A DNA stretch of 64,000 nucleotides from Tillus elongatus (lineage: Eukaryota; Arthropoda; Insecta; Coleoptera; Cleridae): the NCBI GenBank assembly GCA_964006375.1, contig OZ023269.1, positions 61,863,968-61,927,967 of the forward strand, in the 5' to 3' direction. The notes beneath the pieces are model-generated. The model saw nothing but the letters and a program-made list of their open reading frames with translations, was not told the DNA's origin and did no database searches. A program made the translations under genes and the position numbers. Below are positions 1 through 9,824 of the stretch, in pieces. Each line of letters starts with the position of its first letter. Position 1 is the first letter of the stretch.

Positions 1-95
1 GAATTGAGTACTTGTGACGTTTCAAGGTGAGGAGATCATTGTGATATTGGAATTGAGACAGAGACCACCATATTATGTTGATTATAAAAACCAGC
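1..95 (+). pseudogene. Penton-like minor capsid gene of a Polinton-like element, 3' end
   Basis: The window opens inside a copy of a gene seen more completely at 10290-10589. Read from base 2, the frame gives the same C-terminal strand pattern (VTFQGEEIIVILELRQR, then a PYYVDYK tail). I recognise the family as a jelly-roll minor capsid/penton-like protein of Polinton-like viruses integrated in arthropod genomes; that assignment is by recall, while the match to the other copies in this window is directly visible. Only about 30 codons are present and an in-frame stop lies at the left edge, so it is a relic. Confidence 0.6.
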
Positions 96-640
96 AATCA
101 AGCATAAGACGATTCTATCTTGGAAGCACAAGCATTATCTAGATTAATTAGGTACCGATATTAAGAAGACTACATATATTCGCTGACCCTGTACACGACG
201 AGGGGAAGAAATACACACATAGGCTTTTCAAACCAGTTCGTTTGCCGATAATGATACCTGTGATTCTGCAATCAACCAACAAGATATTTGTACGTTTGGT
301 CTTCAGCTGTTCTACTAATAAATGGCAGTAGCGAGACGAGTGGCACGATTGAAGTAATACAAGTAACATCTAATGCAGCAGCCCGATTATTGAACATGTG
401 AGAAATCCTGGTATAGTTACAACAATTCAAACACTTTTGGAAGCAAACGTAATGAAGCAAGAGCTCTAATTCAAGCCGGGTGAAGTCCTACTACGTACAA
501 TACAATGCTGAAGGATGGACGTTTTTGCTACTGCATACCTCCTTGTTACTTGTGTAATATTTTCAAATACAATAGAAGCGTGATTTTCCGGATAATAACT
601 AAAGCCCAGAGCAAAAGAAATTGCTTTATTTTGATTGGAG
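96..640. other. Degraded sequence after the penton-like relic
   Basis: Bases 110-235 still resemble the segment downstream of the penton-like gene at 10590-10760 (shared words around ACTACATATATTCGC and AAATACACACATAGGC). No gene is recognisable from about 240 to 640; short ORFs here look like chance. Confidence 0.5.
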
Positions 641-804
641 CAGTCGAGGCAGATAAAGTATTAAAGTTACATTGATTGCATGGCGCTGCAGGTGAAACTT
701 ATCCACCTAAGCGCAGTTATACAGAAACAATTATCACAGTCGATTGCCCTAAATAAAAAGATCCTTGTACCATATAAAAAATGGGAAACGTATGAATTAC
801 CAAA
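641..804 (+). pseudogene. Major-capsid-like gene of a Polinton-like element, 5' fragment
   Basis: The plus strand carries the same start region as the capsid-like genes read on the minus strand at 7890-8045 and 17960-18110: a stretch rich in glutamine and isoleucine, then a KKILVPYKKWETYELP segment. It is cut off at 804/805 where the terminal inverted repeat of the H2B-bearing element begins, which suggests that element inserted into this gene. Role inferred from family: double jelly-roll capsid subunit. Confidence 0.5.
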
Positions 805-1060
805 AGTGACGAGAGAATAAAACGAGCGTGAAGTCTACGGTCGGTGACTTGTAATAGACGCTCCGCCGTGAGAACTGTAGTAGCGTCTCATCTGTGCGCT
901 GACTTGGCTGCAGCTGCACTGTGAACTACGCTGGCTCTTCACGATATTTCGAACTACTCAAATGGCAAATACAATAACAGACAAGAAGGGCGTGGTGTCA
1001 TTTCGATCGGCACACTTCAGAGGGCAAAATAATAACGGAGAAGAAAAAAAAGGTTCTGAT
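805..1060 (+). repeat. Left terminal inverted repeat of the H2B element
   Basis: Matches the reverse complement of 2010-2339 with substitutions and one gap of about 110 bp. Confidence 0.65.
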
Positions 1061-1230
1061 GAGGAAATGTGGCGTTGGTCAAGCAATAGCTAGTTGTGAT
1101 TAGATTTTCGGATCGAGCGTACTTATCACGAAATGTATGTAAATTTGAAACTCTGAAAAGCGCCCACTTTTTTCTCTCCAAGTTTTCCGACTAATGTGAC
1201 ACAATTGAAAGGCACACGTTTATTTCTTTT

Positions 1231-1553
1231 CTTCGAGATGGTGTACTTGATAACCGGCTTGGTGCCTTCGTTGACTGCGTGTTTGGCGAGTTTACCGGGC
1301 AGAAGGTGCCTGGTTATCGTGGATCTGTTGTAATCAGCGGCGGTGATGCGCTCCAATATGTCGTCGACGAAGCTGTCCATTATGCTTATGGCCTTGCTCG
1401 AGTTACGACGTCGGCATGTACTTGCTTCATTATTTGGTAAATATAAATTGCGTAGCTCTCCTTCATCCAGCGCTTCTTTTTGTCGCTCTCAGAGATGTTC
1501 TTCTGGGCGTTGCAGGCCTTCTTGATAACTTTACCTGTAGCCTTCGGCGGTAT
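1231..1553 (-). pseudogene. Histone H2B pseudogene
   Basis: The minus strand encodes a recognisable H2B. The N-terminal tail reads [20 protein letters not shown], followed by a lysine run, [18 protein letters not shown] (alpha-1), then, after a frameshift near 1380-1390, [11 protein letters not shown] (alpha-2), RSTITR, and [16 protein letters not shown] (C-terminal helix) with KYT near the end. H2B is a core nucleosome histone of about 123 residues. Defects: the start codon is ATA instead of ATG at 1551-1553, about six codons are missing after DDILERI, the segment between STITR and LLPG is deleted by about seven codons, and the terminal lysine is not followed by a stop. It is therefore non-functional. 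The minus-strand sequence from 1554 to about 1870 is its 5' flank and includes a TATA-like TTTATAGATA near 1815-1825. Confidence 0.85.
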
Positions 1554-2009
1554 CTTGTAGACAGTATACATAACAGACGTCGGAACGATAGTGGCCGTCC
1601 GCTTTACTTCTTCTTTGGTTTTTAACTATATTTTTCGGTTGCTGCTTCCGCAACTTTACCGTTGTAGTCAGGTTTTCGGATTTTCTGTTGCCCTTTAAAT
1701 GTGTGTCGATTATTATGACGGTCCGCACCGAAATCGACATCGTTTTAGTTAAGCGGCGCTGTGGACGTAGGTCACTCTCACCGAATCCGTCACCGTCATT
1801 AGTGTCGGCCAACAGCTATCTATAAAGGCATACTGCAATGACCACAACACTTCCATAGGTTGCACGGCAGTGTATGTTTAAACAAATATTGACCACCTTC
1901 TTCTCAGTTCGTAGTTCAGCGTAGTTTACAGTGCAGCCGCAGCCAAGTCAGCGCTCCACCTACTTTGTTGTCCTTAAAACATCCTATAGGCGGCCCTCGC
2001 AACGAACGT

Positions 2010-2339
2010 GTATACGTTCCTTCTTCTCAATTATTATTTTGCCCTCTAAAGTGTGTCGATCGAAATGGCACTATGCCCTTCTTGTCTGTTATTGTATTTA
2101 CCAATTTGAGTTCTTCGAAATATCGTGAAGAGCCAGTGTAGTTCACAGTGCAGCCGCAGTCAAGTCAGCACCCACCTACTTTGTAGACCCTAAAACATCG
2201 TATAAGCGAAATTGCCAACGAACGTTCTTACGATTTAGTGGTAATTTCGCACAGATGTTACTCCGGTTCGCACGGCGGAGCGTCTATTACAGGTAACCAA
2301 CCGTAGACTTCACGCTTGTTTTTTTCTCTCGTCACTTAT
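2010..2339 (-). repeat. Right terminal inverted repeat of the H2B element
   Basis: Reverse complement of this segment starts AAGTGACGAGAGAA and follows the left arm. The same sequence heads the second copy at 14275. Confidence 0.65.
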
Positions 2340-2930
2340 GGATCCAGTAGCCGCCCTACCCCTGTTAACGTTGTTGGAAACCAGAGTCCCCTTCCCTCCA
2401 AGTCGAGACTACCCACTAAACACCCCCTTGAAACCTAGAGTGGTGGCGTAAACCACTCGCTGGCATTGCTTCACCACGTCCCTAACTCTTGTTGTTTTAA
2501 AAACTTCTACATCCTGTCTTTATCCTCCTTTGACTTCGTAATTTCTACGACTTCTATTCCCACACCCTTTCACTTCCCAGGATATGCTCCACCACATTAT
2601 CTGCTGTTACATATCTGCCAATATTATTTACATTTGTTCTCTCATTTGCGGCCATCTTGCGCACTCAAAAACGGTGTGTTCGGGCATATCTCTATCACCA
2701 CAATAGGTACATTCTTATTTGTCAACTATTTTCTTTTAATCAGGTAAGACCTGAAACGCCCATGACCTGACAGAAATTGGGTAAAATAATAACCCACCTC
2801 CCAATGCTGTCTCGATATCCATGTCTATATATGTGGAATGAGCCTCTTTGTCCACTGGGATATTGACTTTTACTGTTCCCATTCTCGCTGCCACTTCAGC
2901 AATGTTTCGGTGCTTGCTCCTTTTTTTCTT
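2340..2930 (-). pseudogene. R1/LOA-type LINE, C-terminal cysteine-rich tail and 3' end
   Basis: On the minus strand a broken frame gives a tail typical of R1/LOA-group non-LTR retrotransposons: a TQFLSGHGRFRSYL segment, then a CCHC-like cluster (C-x2-C in TYCGDRD, then MPEHTVFECARWP). After it come frameshifted remnants of the last about 100 residues, and the 3' region ends next to the H2B element at 2340. The same 3' end sequence (TAGGGCGG then GGATCCATAAG in minus sense) is also next to the second H2B element copy at 14284. Confidence 0.6.
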
Positions 2931-3419
2931 TTCTTCTATTTTCGTCTCTTTCGTAAGTTACCTCTATTGCCAGTAATTAGTTAAGCAAGCGCCACTATTG
3001 AAAATAAATTTAAGAACATGTTTGTCACTAAACATTAGAGGTAAAAAGAAGTTTAGTGAAGAAGCAGTGGCAGCAGTTTTGGTTATGGTGGAGATACGCA
3101 TAGTGGAGTTTAGTTGGAATCAAATAAAATAGTTAGTTGCATAAAAACCAATTCTAGCAAACCTTCTATTTTAGTATTTTAGTTGAATTTCATCATTATT
3201 GAAGTCTAAGTATTTGTACTCTTCATAATTGTAGGCTCTATCAGGTTTAAGCATCAAGTGATTCTTTCGAATGTTCTCAGCAAGTTTTGTGTTGTGCTGC
3301 ACTAAAATAATATCTTTTTGTTACCGTGCTAAGAGAGAAAAACTGTTTGGCGTTTTAAGGTATATTAGCTTTGAGTTGGTAGTCTCTCTACCTATCTATT
3401 GTTAGTGGCCTATCACCAC

Positions 3420-3575
3420 AGCTCTTGGACAGCTGTGGGTCTAACACTACTGATGTTAGACAGCTACTAGTTTCACACGACAGCTGTTGGACAGCTTAAC
3501 AGCTGTCCAACAGCTGTCGTATCACGACAGACCGCTGTCTAACGACAGCGGTCTGTCGTGATACTGTATACCTAT
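3420..3575. promoter_or_regulatory. CAGCTG palindrome cluster upstream of a capsid-like gene
   Basis: Dense nested palindromes built from ACAGCTGT and GACAGCGGTCTGTC, with a TATA-like ACTATATAAG at 3591-3600 just downstream. The same arrangement recurs, in opposite orientation, at 4530-4640, 8120-8170 and 18190-18235, each time upstream of the capsid-like gene. CAGCTG is an E-box core, so bHLH binding is one possibility (inference). Confidence 0.45.
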
Positions 3576-3809
3576 CTAATATTTTCATTGACTATATAAG
3601 AGAGCTCTTGGCAATTCGTTAATAGGGATAACTAGAAATTGCTCCAATTTGGTTGCCGCAGCAGATGTAGATAAAGTTTAACATTGAATGCATTGTACTA
3701 CGTATTCACCCAAACGATGTTATACAACAACAATTAGTAAAGTCGACTACTATGGATAAAAAGGTTCTTAGGCCATATAGAAAATCACTTAAATTATAAG
3801 CAAATCCCC

Positions 3810-3935
3810 ACAGAAGGTATGAGTCTGAACTTAAACCAAGTAAGTTACATCGAGCGTTCGTATGTTGGTAGAGAAACAACACCTACCTTGAATTACATCG
3901 CTTTTATAAAATATCCCATGTTTGTATTACCTCGG
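3810..3935 (+). pseudogene. Capsid-like gene fragment (plus-strand copy)
   Basis: The plus strand carries LNLNQVSYIERSYVGRE followed by a KYPMFV segment, matching the minus-strand copies at 3959-4306 and 17542-17793. In-frame stops and the abrupt end at the palindrome centre show it is broken. Confidence 0.55.
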
Positions 3936-3958
3936 ATTAGAAGCCCTTTACAAAATAT

Positions 3959-4306
3959 TCATGTTTGTATTTGATTGCTCCAGGTACAGGGATTCCATAT
4001 AAACATTGGATATTTTGTAAACGTCTTATAATCCAAGGTAGGTGTAGGTTCTATAGTAACATACGAACGCTTGATGTAATTTACTGGGTTAAAGTTCAAA
4101 TTCAGACGTCCTGTGGGGATTTCTTTAGAATTTAAGTGAAGTCTTATATCCCGATTATATTTTATAACGTTGATGTATTTTCTAACGTAATTGTAACGAT
4201 CAGTTTGCAATCTCAGAATAACAAATCTAGGTCGTTCAGTGTTTGAAGAAGTCTTATTGGGCCACAAGCCTTTAGTCGAATTAGTGAGATTCGGTAACTG
4301 ATACAT
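3959..4306 (-). pseudogene. Major-capsid-like gene fragment of a Polinton-like element
   Basis: A 115-codon open stretch on the minus strand. It starts MYQLPNLTNSTKGLW, continues with PRFVILRLQTDR, then LNLNFNPVNYIKRSYV, and ends with a KYPMF segment. I recognise this as the C-terminal jelly-roll region of a capsid protein family found in Polinton-like integrated viruses of arthropods. The upstream part (4307-4480) continues the same gene with stops. The normal C-terminal end is missing; compare 17542-17793, which retains it. Confidence 0.6.
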
Positions 4307-4964
4307 TTCCCATTTTCCATATGGTATATCCGTATATTTTATCCGTAGTAATCGACGTTAATAATTGCTATTGTATAACATTGTTTGGGGTGAATATATT
4401 TGACCTGCAGTACCATGCATTCAATGGTAAACATTAAAGATTTATTTGCATCTGCTGCGCCAATCAAATTGGAACAATGTCTATTTAACCAACTGCTGAA
4501 AAGCTCTCATATATAGCCTTTGAAATTAGAGGTATACAGTATCAGGAGACAGCTGTCTAACAGCTGTTGTGTCAAACTAGTAGCTGTCTAACAGTTGTAG
4601 TGATAGACACAGAGCTGGCCAACAGCTGTCGCGATAGACGACTAACAATAGATACGTAGACAGAAAACCAACTCAAAGCTAGTATACCTTAAACCGCCAA
4701 ACAGTTTGTATTCTTAGCACGGTAACCAACTAACAAGTGGTTTACATCAGACCAACAACCAACTTGTTTGAAACAAAAAACTTTAGCGAGGTGGACGTGA
4801 GAAGAGAAAAATATCAAGTAAAAGATTTTAGTACAACACAAAACAAAACTTGCTGAAAATATTCGAAATCACTTAATGCTTTAATCTGATAGACCTAACA
4901 ATGATGAAGATTTGCATCCTTTAAACAAACATTAATGATGAAATTAAACTAGATAAAATAGAAT

Positions 4965-5315
4965 TGGTTTTTCTGTAAAGGCCTAAGGCATATACTTATG
5001 ACGATCTTCGACACTATAAAGATATTCTAGGATCAAACAGTGTTTATAAACTTAAATACAATCCGAATGGGTGAACTAATTTTTCTCAGAAAAGTATCTT
5101 TTTGTTTATATTTAAGCTTGACAGAGCTGCGAATGATGGAGCTCTACATGGTTTATACAAACGCTGACACTTCACTAATGAAGAAATTCAACATGATAAA
5201 AGGAGGTATCCAGATCTATTTAGAAGGTTTGCTAGAATTGGTCTTTAATTAAAGACTTAAGGCATATACTTATGACGATCCTCAACACTATAGAGATTTT
5301 CTAGAATCAAACAGT
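4965..5315. repeat. Short direct duplication, about 265 bp apart
   Basis: GCATATACTTATGACGATC followed by an ACACTATA-AGAT-TTCTAG pattern occurs at about 4987 and again at 5252. The intervening sequence has a 70-codon ORF with no recognisable features, which I do not call a gene. Confidence 0.5.
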
Positions 5316-5840
5316 AAGTTTGATTGAAGGCGTAGTTTCCCATGATGCTTTCAGATCCGCTGACTCTGAGTCTGCATAATTGGTTTGCCCGTTGTTGTGA
5401 TGAGACCATTTTTATCTATTTCGCGTAACATAAACGAAGTTAATTTTGGTGTGGTACGACATCAGTTTGCGTGTGCAGCGCAATATCAGTGCCGTCAGTC
5501 CAATGTGTATTCGCCGTAGCCCGCAAAGTGTGCAGTAATTCAGGTATATTTTTGGGTTTCTCTTTATGGCGTTGCCCTAAGCTACAGTATTTTAAACCTT
5601 TTTATTTTTCTGGTTCCTGTATATATTCTATCTACATTATCATTACCAGTCCACCAACAATTACTTACGCCGTCACCTCAGGTTTCTCCCTGCGGTGGAT
5701 TCATTTCCTCGATACCGTTTTTAGCTTATTCCCACAAAATATCTGCGGTCACGAATTCAATTCTAAAGGTTCATGCCGCTTTACTACCCCAAAAAAAGCT
5801 TGCCCTAATTTCACCATCATATTATGATGTGGGCCGTAAA
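5316..5840. other. No recognisable gene
   Basis: A 118-codon plus-strand ORF (5471-5827) has no domain I can name. Its position just before LINE ORF1-like sequence would fit a LINE 5' region, but nothing proves that. Confidence 0.4.
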
Positions 5841-6690
5841 ACCTCAGAAATTAAAACAGTTCCGTCGACCCCAAAGTCCAACAGAACGCTAAGAAAATAC
5901 AATTCCAAACCTTCATAGAGAAGTCATGACTCGTCTTCAGGTCCGAAAGTATCAACTTCAAACCGCTACGACGGTCTTCTACTAGACGATCCAATTGATA
6001 GGAACTATAAAATCGATGAGATAGTTTCCAAAACCAAGTATAGTCAAGATCCCCGAAAAACACATGTTTCTCAGTTTTGTTGCCACTCCTCTTCCACACA
6101 AATACCCGCGTAAGCTTCTTAAAAGTCCACCCCACCAATTCATCTCCACGCTAAGAGGCATTTAAAAGATCTGGCCAACGCTTTTCGCAGGAAAAAAATA
6201 AATGTCACCATAGCCAAAAATCTCAATGATTTTTGGTTGCCCAAGACTACCTTGAGGCAAACAAGCTCATGACACAGATAAACCCCAAGATCACACATAC
6301 CAACGCCAGGAGGAAAACTAACCTCACACAAAAGGACCTGACTTCCGATTAGCATCCACCGGATAAAACACTTCAAAACCAAACCCCTCATGCCGCTTGA
6401 TCTGATTAACCTACGGCGCTCTGAAAGGGCAAATCTTCGACGTGGTAACTGTCTGCGATTTAATTATCACAGTAGAGTCACTACGCATAAAATTAGAGCC
6501 AAACCAATGCGATCGCTGCCAAAGTTTTGATAATTCTTAACTTCTTGCAAGGGCGAAGGTTGCTCTGTAAAGTGCGGTCAAAACGACGAGACCGGCAAAT
6601 GTAAAAGTCCCTGGATTTTGCTGTAACTGCAAAGGTTAGCACACAGCCAATTATTTAATTACTCAAAATCAAGAAAAACCACAAACATCA
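5841..6690 (+). pseudogene. Jockey-type LINE ORF1 (gag-like) with zinc knuckles
   Basis: Frameshifted plus-strand coding sequence ending in a cysteine array typical of insect Jockey-group ORF1 proteins: QCDRCQSF at about 6507, a CKGEGCSVKCGQNDETGKC cluster at about 6545-6605, and CNCKG at about 6625. These CCHC knuckles bind nucleic acid in the family. Several stops interrupt the frame. The long minus-strand ORFs here (5851-6138, 6140-6391) are shadows. Confidence 0.5.
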
Positions 6691-6699
6691 AAAAGCCAT

Positions 6700-7400
6700 G
6701 GGTTTCACATGCAGAGGCTACTTTGGCTAATACCACCATCCACAAATCTACCATTCTAACTGCTCCTACTTCCATAAACTATACTCCCTCGCATCCCACC
6801 AGCTTTTTCTAGTAATAACACTACAGTAGACAGGGATTTCATTGTCAACTGTAGTGTAAATATTATATTATTATTATCATAACCCGATAATGATGCTATT
6901 AGGAGAGATAGTCTACAATGCAGCACCCGACCCCAAGCAGACGAAGTTGAGGCATGCCTAAGGCCAAGCCGCTTATAGAATCATGCATAAAACTCAAAGG
7001 CAAGAACGGAACCTCGTCACCGTTTTTAGTGGCCACCAGAAATGCCCTGGGTGTCACATGCAGAGGCTACTTTGGCTATTACCACCACCCACAAATCTAC
7101 CATTCCAACTGCTCCTACTCCCACAAACTCTACTCTCTCTCATCTCACCAGCTGTTTCTAGTGATAACACTACAGTAGACAGGGATTTCCTTGTCCACGG
7201 TAGTGTATTTATTATATTATTATTATCATTACCCGATAATGATGCTATTAGGAGAGATAGCCTACAATGCAGCACCCGACCCCAAGCAAACGAAGTTGAG
7301 GCATGCCTAAGGCCAAGAATCATGCACAAAACTCAAAGGCAAGGTCGTAATCGTTTTAGTGGCCACCAGAAGAACCTAAAACCTCAACGAATTAAGCCAG
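6700..7400. repeat. Tandem duplication with 349 bp period
   Basis: TCACATGCAGAGGCTACTTT occurs at 6705 and 7054. The two units stay alike through ACACTACAGTAGACAGGGATTT, a TTATTATTATCAT stretch, CCCGATAATGATGCTATTAGG and GAAGTTGAGGCATGCCTAAGG. The start of a third unit (GTTTTAGTGGCCACCAGAA) appears near 7352. One frame reads through parts of it (6983-7423) but has no clear domain; it probably belongs to a decayed LINE ORF1. Confidence 0.75.
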
Positions 7401-7890
7401 GTAAAAGACCTTTACAGCATTAGAATAAAATGGGAACCCCTAATGAAAAAACAACAACTCACGTAATTGTAAAAAATTTTGGCCATGGATCTCAAGTCAA
7501 TGCAAACCTAAATCAAGATGCGCAAATACACCAAGAACCACCACACCAAGGACTACAAGAATGTGGTATTGAAGTCCAGTGATGTAACTGACTGGATCTT
7601 CATGCAGATAACTACCGTAAGTCTGTGTCTATAACGAAGGTAACGGCCATAAACTAAACAACTATATTTTACACAATACATACACACTTCACTAACGAAA
7701 TAATTCATATATCATGCTTACTCAGACAACACACCTTCAACAATAGACGTCTGCATCTCAAATAATGTAAATATAAGAGACTTAAAACGCTTAATGAACT
7801 AGACTCAGATAACCTCCACATCCTTGTAGAAATCAGCACGCAAAATCACACCCCCGCACCCATACAAAAAACACAATTTAAACCAACTTT
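7401..7890 (+). pseudogene. Jockey-type LINE endonuclease, C-terminal fragment
   Basis: From about 7640 the plus strand reads LNNYILHNTYTLHY, a SDNTPSTIDVCISNN stretch and NELDSDN, which is the end of an AP-endonuclease-like domain of a non-LTR retrotransposon. The same segment is on the minus strand at 11094-11288. Frameshifts interrupt it. Confidence 0.5.
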
Positions 7891-8045
7891 TCCCATTTTC
7901 TATATGGTATTGAAACCGCTTTATCCATAGTAATCGACTTTAATAATTGCTGTTGTATAACATAGTTGGGGTGAATATGTAGTACCAATTTTTAACATTA
8001 AAGTTTATCTGCATCTGCTGCGACAACCAAATTGGAGCAATTTCT
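7890..8045 (-). pseudogene. Capsid-like gene, 5' fragment (second Polinton-like relic)
   Basis: Minus strand from about 8045 down to 7890 repeats the capsid-like start region seen at 18110-17960 (CAGCAGATGCAGATAAACTTTAA, then ACAACAGCAATTATTAAAG and the ATGG-TAAAGCGG segment before the TACCATATAGAAAATGGG word). It is joined at 7890 to LINE sequence, so everything downstream in the gene is lost. Confidence 0.55.
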
Positions 8046-8074
8046 AGATATCGGTATTAACGCATTGCCAAAAG

Positions 8075-8180
8075 CTCTCTTATATAACTTTGAAAATACT
8101 ACAAAGGTATAGAGTATCAAGAGAGACCGCTGTCTAACAGCTGTCCAACAGCTGCCCAACAGCTGTCGTGTCAAAGTAAT
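8075..8180 (-). promoter_or_regulatory. TATA-like element and CAGCTG cluster of the capsid-like gene
   Basis: TTATATAA at 8079-8087 (minus sense TTATATAAGAG) lies just upstream of the capsid-like fragment. Three CAGCTG palindromes with AACAGCTGTCCAACAGCTG spacing lie at 8135-8168. The layout matches 18115-18240. Confidence 0.5.
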
Positions 8181-8720
8181 CGGTTTAATTACGTTGTTGT
8201 GTGTGTAATTACCAGCGGCTTGAGAAGCCACTAAAAGCCGCAGTCAACACGTTTATATGATTCCAGTGCACATACTCTTTCAGAGTCTTACATCATGATA
8301 CCATAACCTGAAGTTATGAAAGTAGGAGGTGACTTTGCGCCCGCTTATTTTCAATAGAATTGGTATTACTATTGATATTTGGGAGAACTGTTTCTTAAAA
8401 TGTCTTCTTGGGGATCGTTCTCTTTTCTGTGAAGACCAGTTAGCTCTCATAATAACTGCATAATCAAGTAAAGCTTGAGAATTTTCCATAGCACCCGTAA
8501 CAGGTATTCTCAAACATATTAATTCCCACAGATGATTAGTACCAATTATTACCAAACATAATTTGAAAGCTATGTCCATTTGTATAATCTATGTTTAACA
8601 TCAAATTTCATAGGTTTGTTACCAAGCATCCAAGTGTTGGTGGTTTTATCATAAATAACACTATATAATTGTATCAGGAATGTTTCTCTGTGAAATATCT
8701 ATCAACATAGTATTTAACAC
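8130..8720 (-). pseudogene. Polinton-like accessory gene with GTxxLWEL motif
   Basis: The minus-strand ORF 8280-8579 contains IIGTNHLWELICLR, an AMENSQALLDYAVIM segment and a basic HFKKQFSQIS stretch. Just upstream is TTNTWMLGNKPMKFD (about 8590-8640); just downstream is LRLLVASQAAGN (about 8195-8235). I recognise this order of motifs from a conserved protein of unknown function that accompanies Polinton-like elements in arthropods and cnidarians. Stops and frameshifts separate the pieces. A better copy is at 18230-18760. Confidence 0.5.
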
Positions 8721-9400
8721 CAGTAGGCTATGAACTTAACATTCGTTCGTGAACTGAACAACTCAATACCAACGTTTTTCAGTTAACCGAGATATATGAA
8801 GTGATCAAACCTCTTGTGTTCAGTGTCTTTAACATAAAATGTTTGTTTTGCCAAAATCCACCAAAAAGGAATTTTAACTTTTCAAAACTCCTATAGGTAG
8901 TTACATGATCATCATACACAGGACTAATTTCATATTCAATTCATTGATTGTTGTTACCCTTACTTGGTGAAACTGTACCATACCTGAAGTTAGCTTCACA
9001 TTGAAGCCAGAGAATTTATGTCCAGTCTGTATGTAGTAATTTCACCTTGTGTAAATAAAACTATGGTTTTAGCATTATCACGCACCAATGGTTTCGGACA
9101 CAAATAGAAACTGTCAGTATGTCTACCCATATAAAAATACGATTTTATTTTATCTTGCTTATCACATCATCTAATATATAAATTGAATTGCCCTTTGCAT
9201 CTGCTGGGTCAAATATTTCTTTGTATTCACTGTATAGATAGTATCCAACAACGTTTGTAGCACACAACACCTCCTTTAACATGCTATATTTAGGCTGATA
9301 TATAAAGGCTTTGAGTATACGTATATGTTTTCAAAATGTAAGTGGTGTGGACCACATATCAAACTGAGGTTGGTCAAAGATGTCCATGTATTTGCTGTTT
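8721..9400 (-). pseudogene. A32-like packaging ATPase relic
   Basis: The minus strand carries a Walker-B-like SIYILDDV at about 9165-9190, followed by DKIKSYF and a GRH segment, and further down a Y-D-DHVTT stretch near 8905-8925. These match the FtsK/HerA-type DNA packaging ATPase of Polinton-like viruses as I recall the family. The Walker A region is not convincingly visible. It is on the same strand as the capsid-like and GTxxLWEL genes. Confidence 0.45.
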
Positions 9401-9559
9401 GGGTGATGATGCTGTGGTAACAACATCATCTATGTTTGTGACTGTTGGCTTTTCCGTGTTTTACAATACACATCGTTAACTAAACAAAAACTTTGTACGA
9501 CCACTACATCCTATATAAATACGCAGATATATCATACCTCATTAACAGTATAAATGTTG

Positions 9560-9725
9560 GTGTGTCAAGGTTAAGGTCTTGTTGACGCAATCATCAAAAA
9601 ATTACCTGTTTAGCTACACGTATCTGGCTATCAGGTCAGAGGTCCAGGCACTAAAACGTTTCACGAGAGGTGATCAAGGTATCAATAATCTTGATCGTCC
9701 TTGCCTCTCGACAAGTACAATCTAG
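9560..9725 (+). pseudogene. PLA2-like protein relic
   Basis: On the plus strand a frame ends FTRGDQGINNLDRPC, which resembles the glycine-rich loop and catalytic-region start of the phospholipase-A2-like proteins found in Polinton-like elements. The copy at 19660-19890 keeps an upstream VELHVPGSQICG segment. The gene stops at about 9725 and is joined directly to the end of the protease gene. Confidence 0.45.
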
Positions 9726-9727
9726 AG

Positions 9728-9800
9728 GATTGATATTATATAATCATGATGTATACCAAAAGTATAATACTTATAATGAGTCACTTATGTTTAAGATTTT
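9728..9800 (+). pseudogene. Adenain-like protease, C-terminal fragment
   Basis: About 65 bp nearly identical to 13172-13240 (TATAATCATGATGTATACCA, then AAAGTATAATACTTATAAT). It encodes YNHDVYQKYNTYN followed by the region of the catalytic Cys, but the key GGTCAC is changed here and the Cys codon of 13225-13230 is not preserved. Confidence 0.6.
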
Positions 9801-9824
9801 TAAATAAAAGACTTGAACAGTACT

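Larger units (their letters stand above)
805..2339. mobile_element. TIR element carrying a histone H2B pseudogene
   Basis: The left end (805-1060) and the reverse complement of the right end (about 2010-2339) align from the first base: both start AAGTGACGAGAGAA, continue with GCGTGAAGTCTACGG and the word TAATAGACGCTCCGCCG, and further in share AATACAATAACAGACAAGAA. The left arm lacks about 110 bp present in the right arm. Inside the right half there is also a direct repeat (1885-2000 versus 2125-2240). Between the arms lies an H2B-like coding region. No transposase is visible, so this looks like a non-autonomous foldback or MITE-like element that picked up host sequence. A clear target-site duplication was not found. 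A second copy is at 14275-15105. Confidence 0.6.
3130..4975. repeat. Large imperfect inverted repeat containing two capsid gene fragments
   Basis: The left arm (about 3130-3950) and right arm (about 3959-4975) are reverse complements: AACTGTTTGGCG near 3341 pairs with CGCCAAACAGTTTG near 4694, the TATCTATTGTTAGT near 3393 pairs with ACTAACAATAGATA near 4640, and the outer AAACCAATTCTA pairs with TAGAATTGGTTTTT near 4958. The centre is about 3955. Each arm holds one copy of the capsid-like start region of a Polinton-like element and its upstream control region, so two copies sit tail to tail. Confidence 0.7.

Noticed and set aside
1531..1812. 93-codon frame upstream of H2B
   Set aside because: Lies in the 5' flank; it is not preserved in the second copy of the element at 14820-15105 and resembles no histone.
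5851..6391. Two consecutive minus-strand frames of 95 and 83 codons
   Set aside because: Opposite strand has the zinc-knuckle ORF1 of a LINE; no features in these frames.
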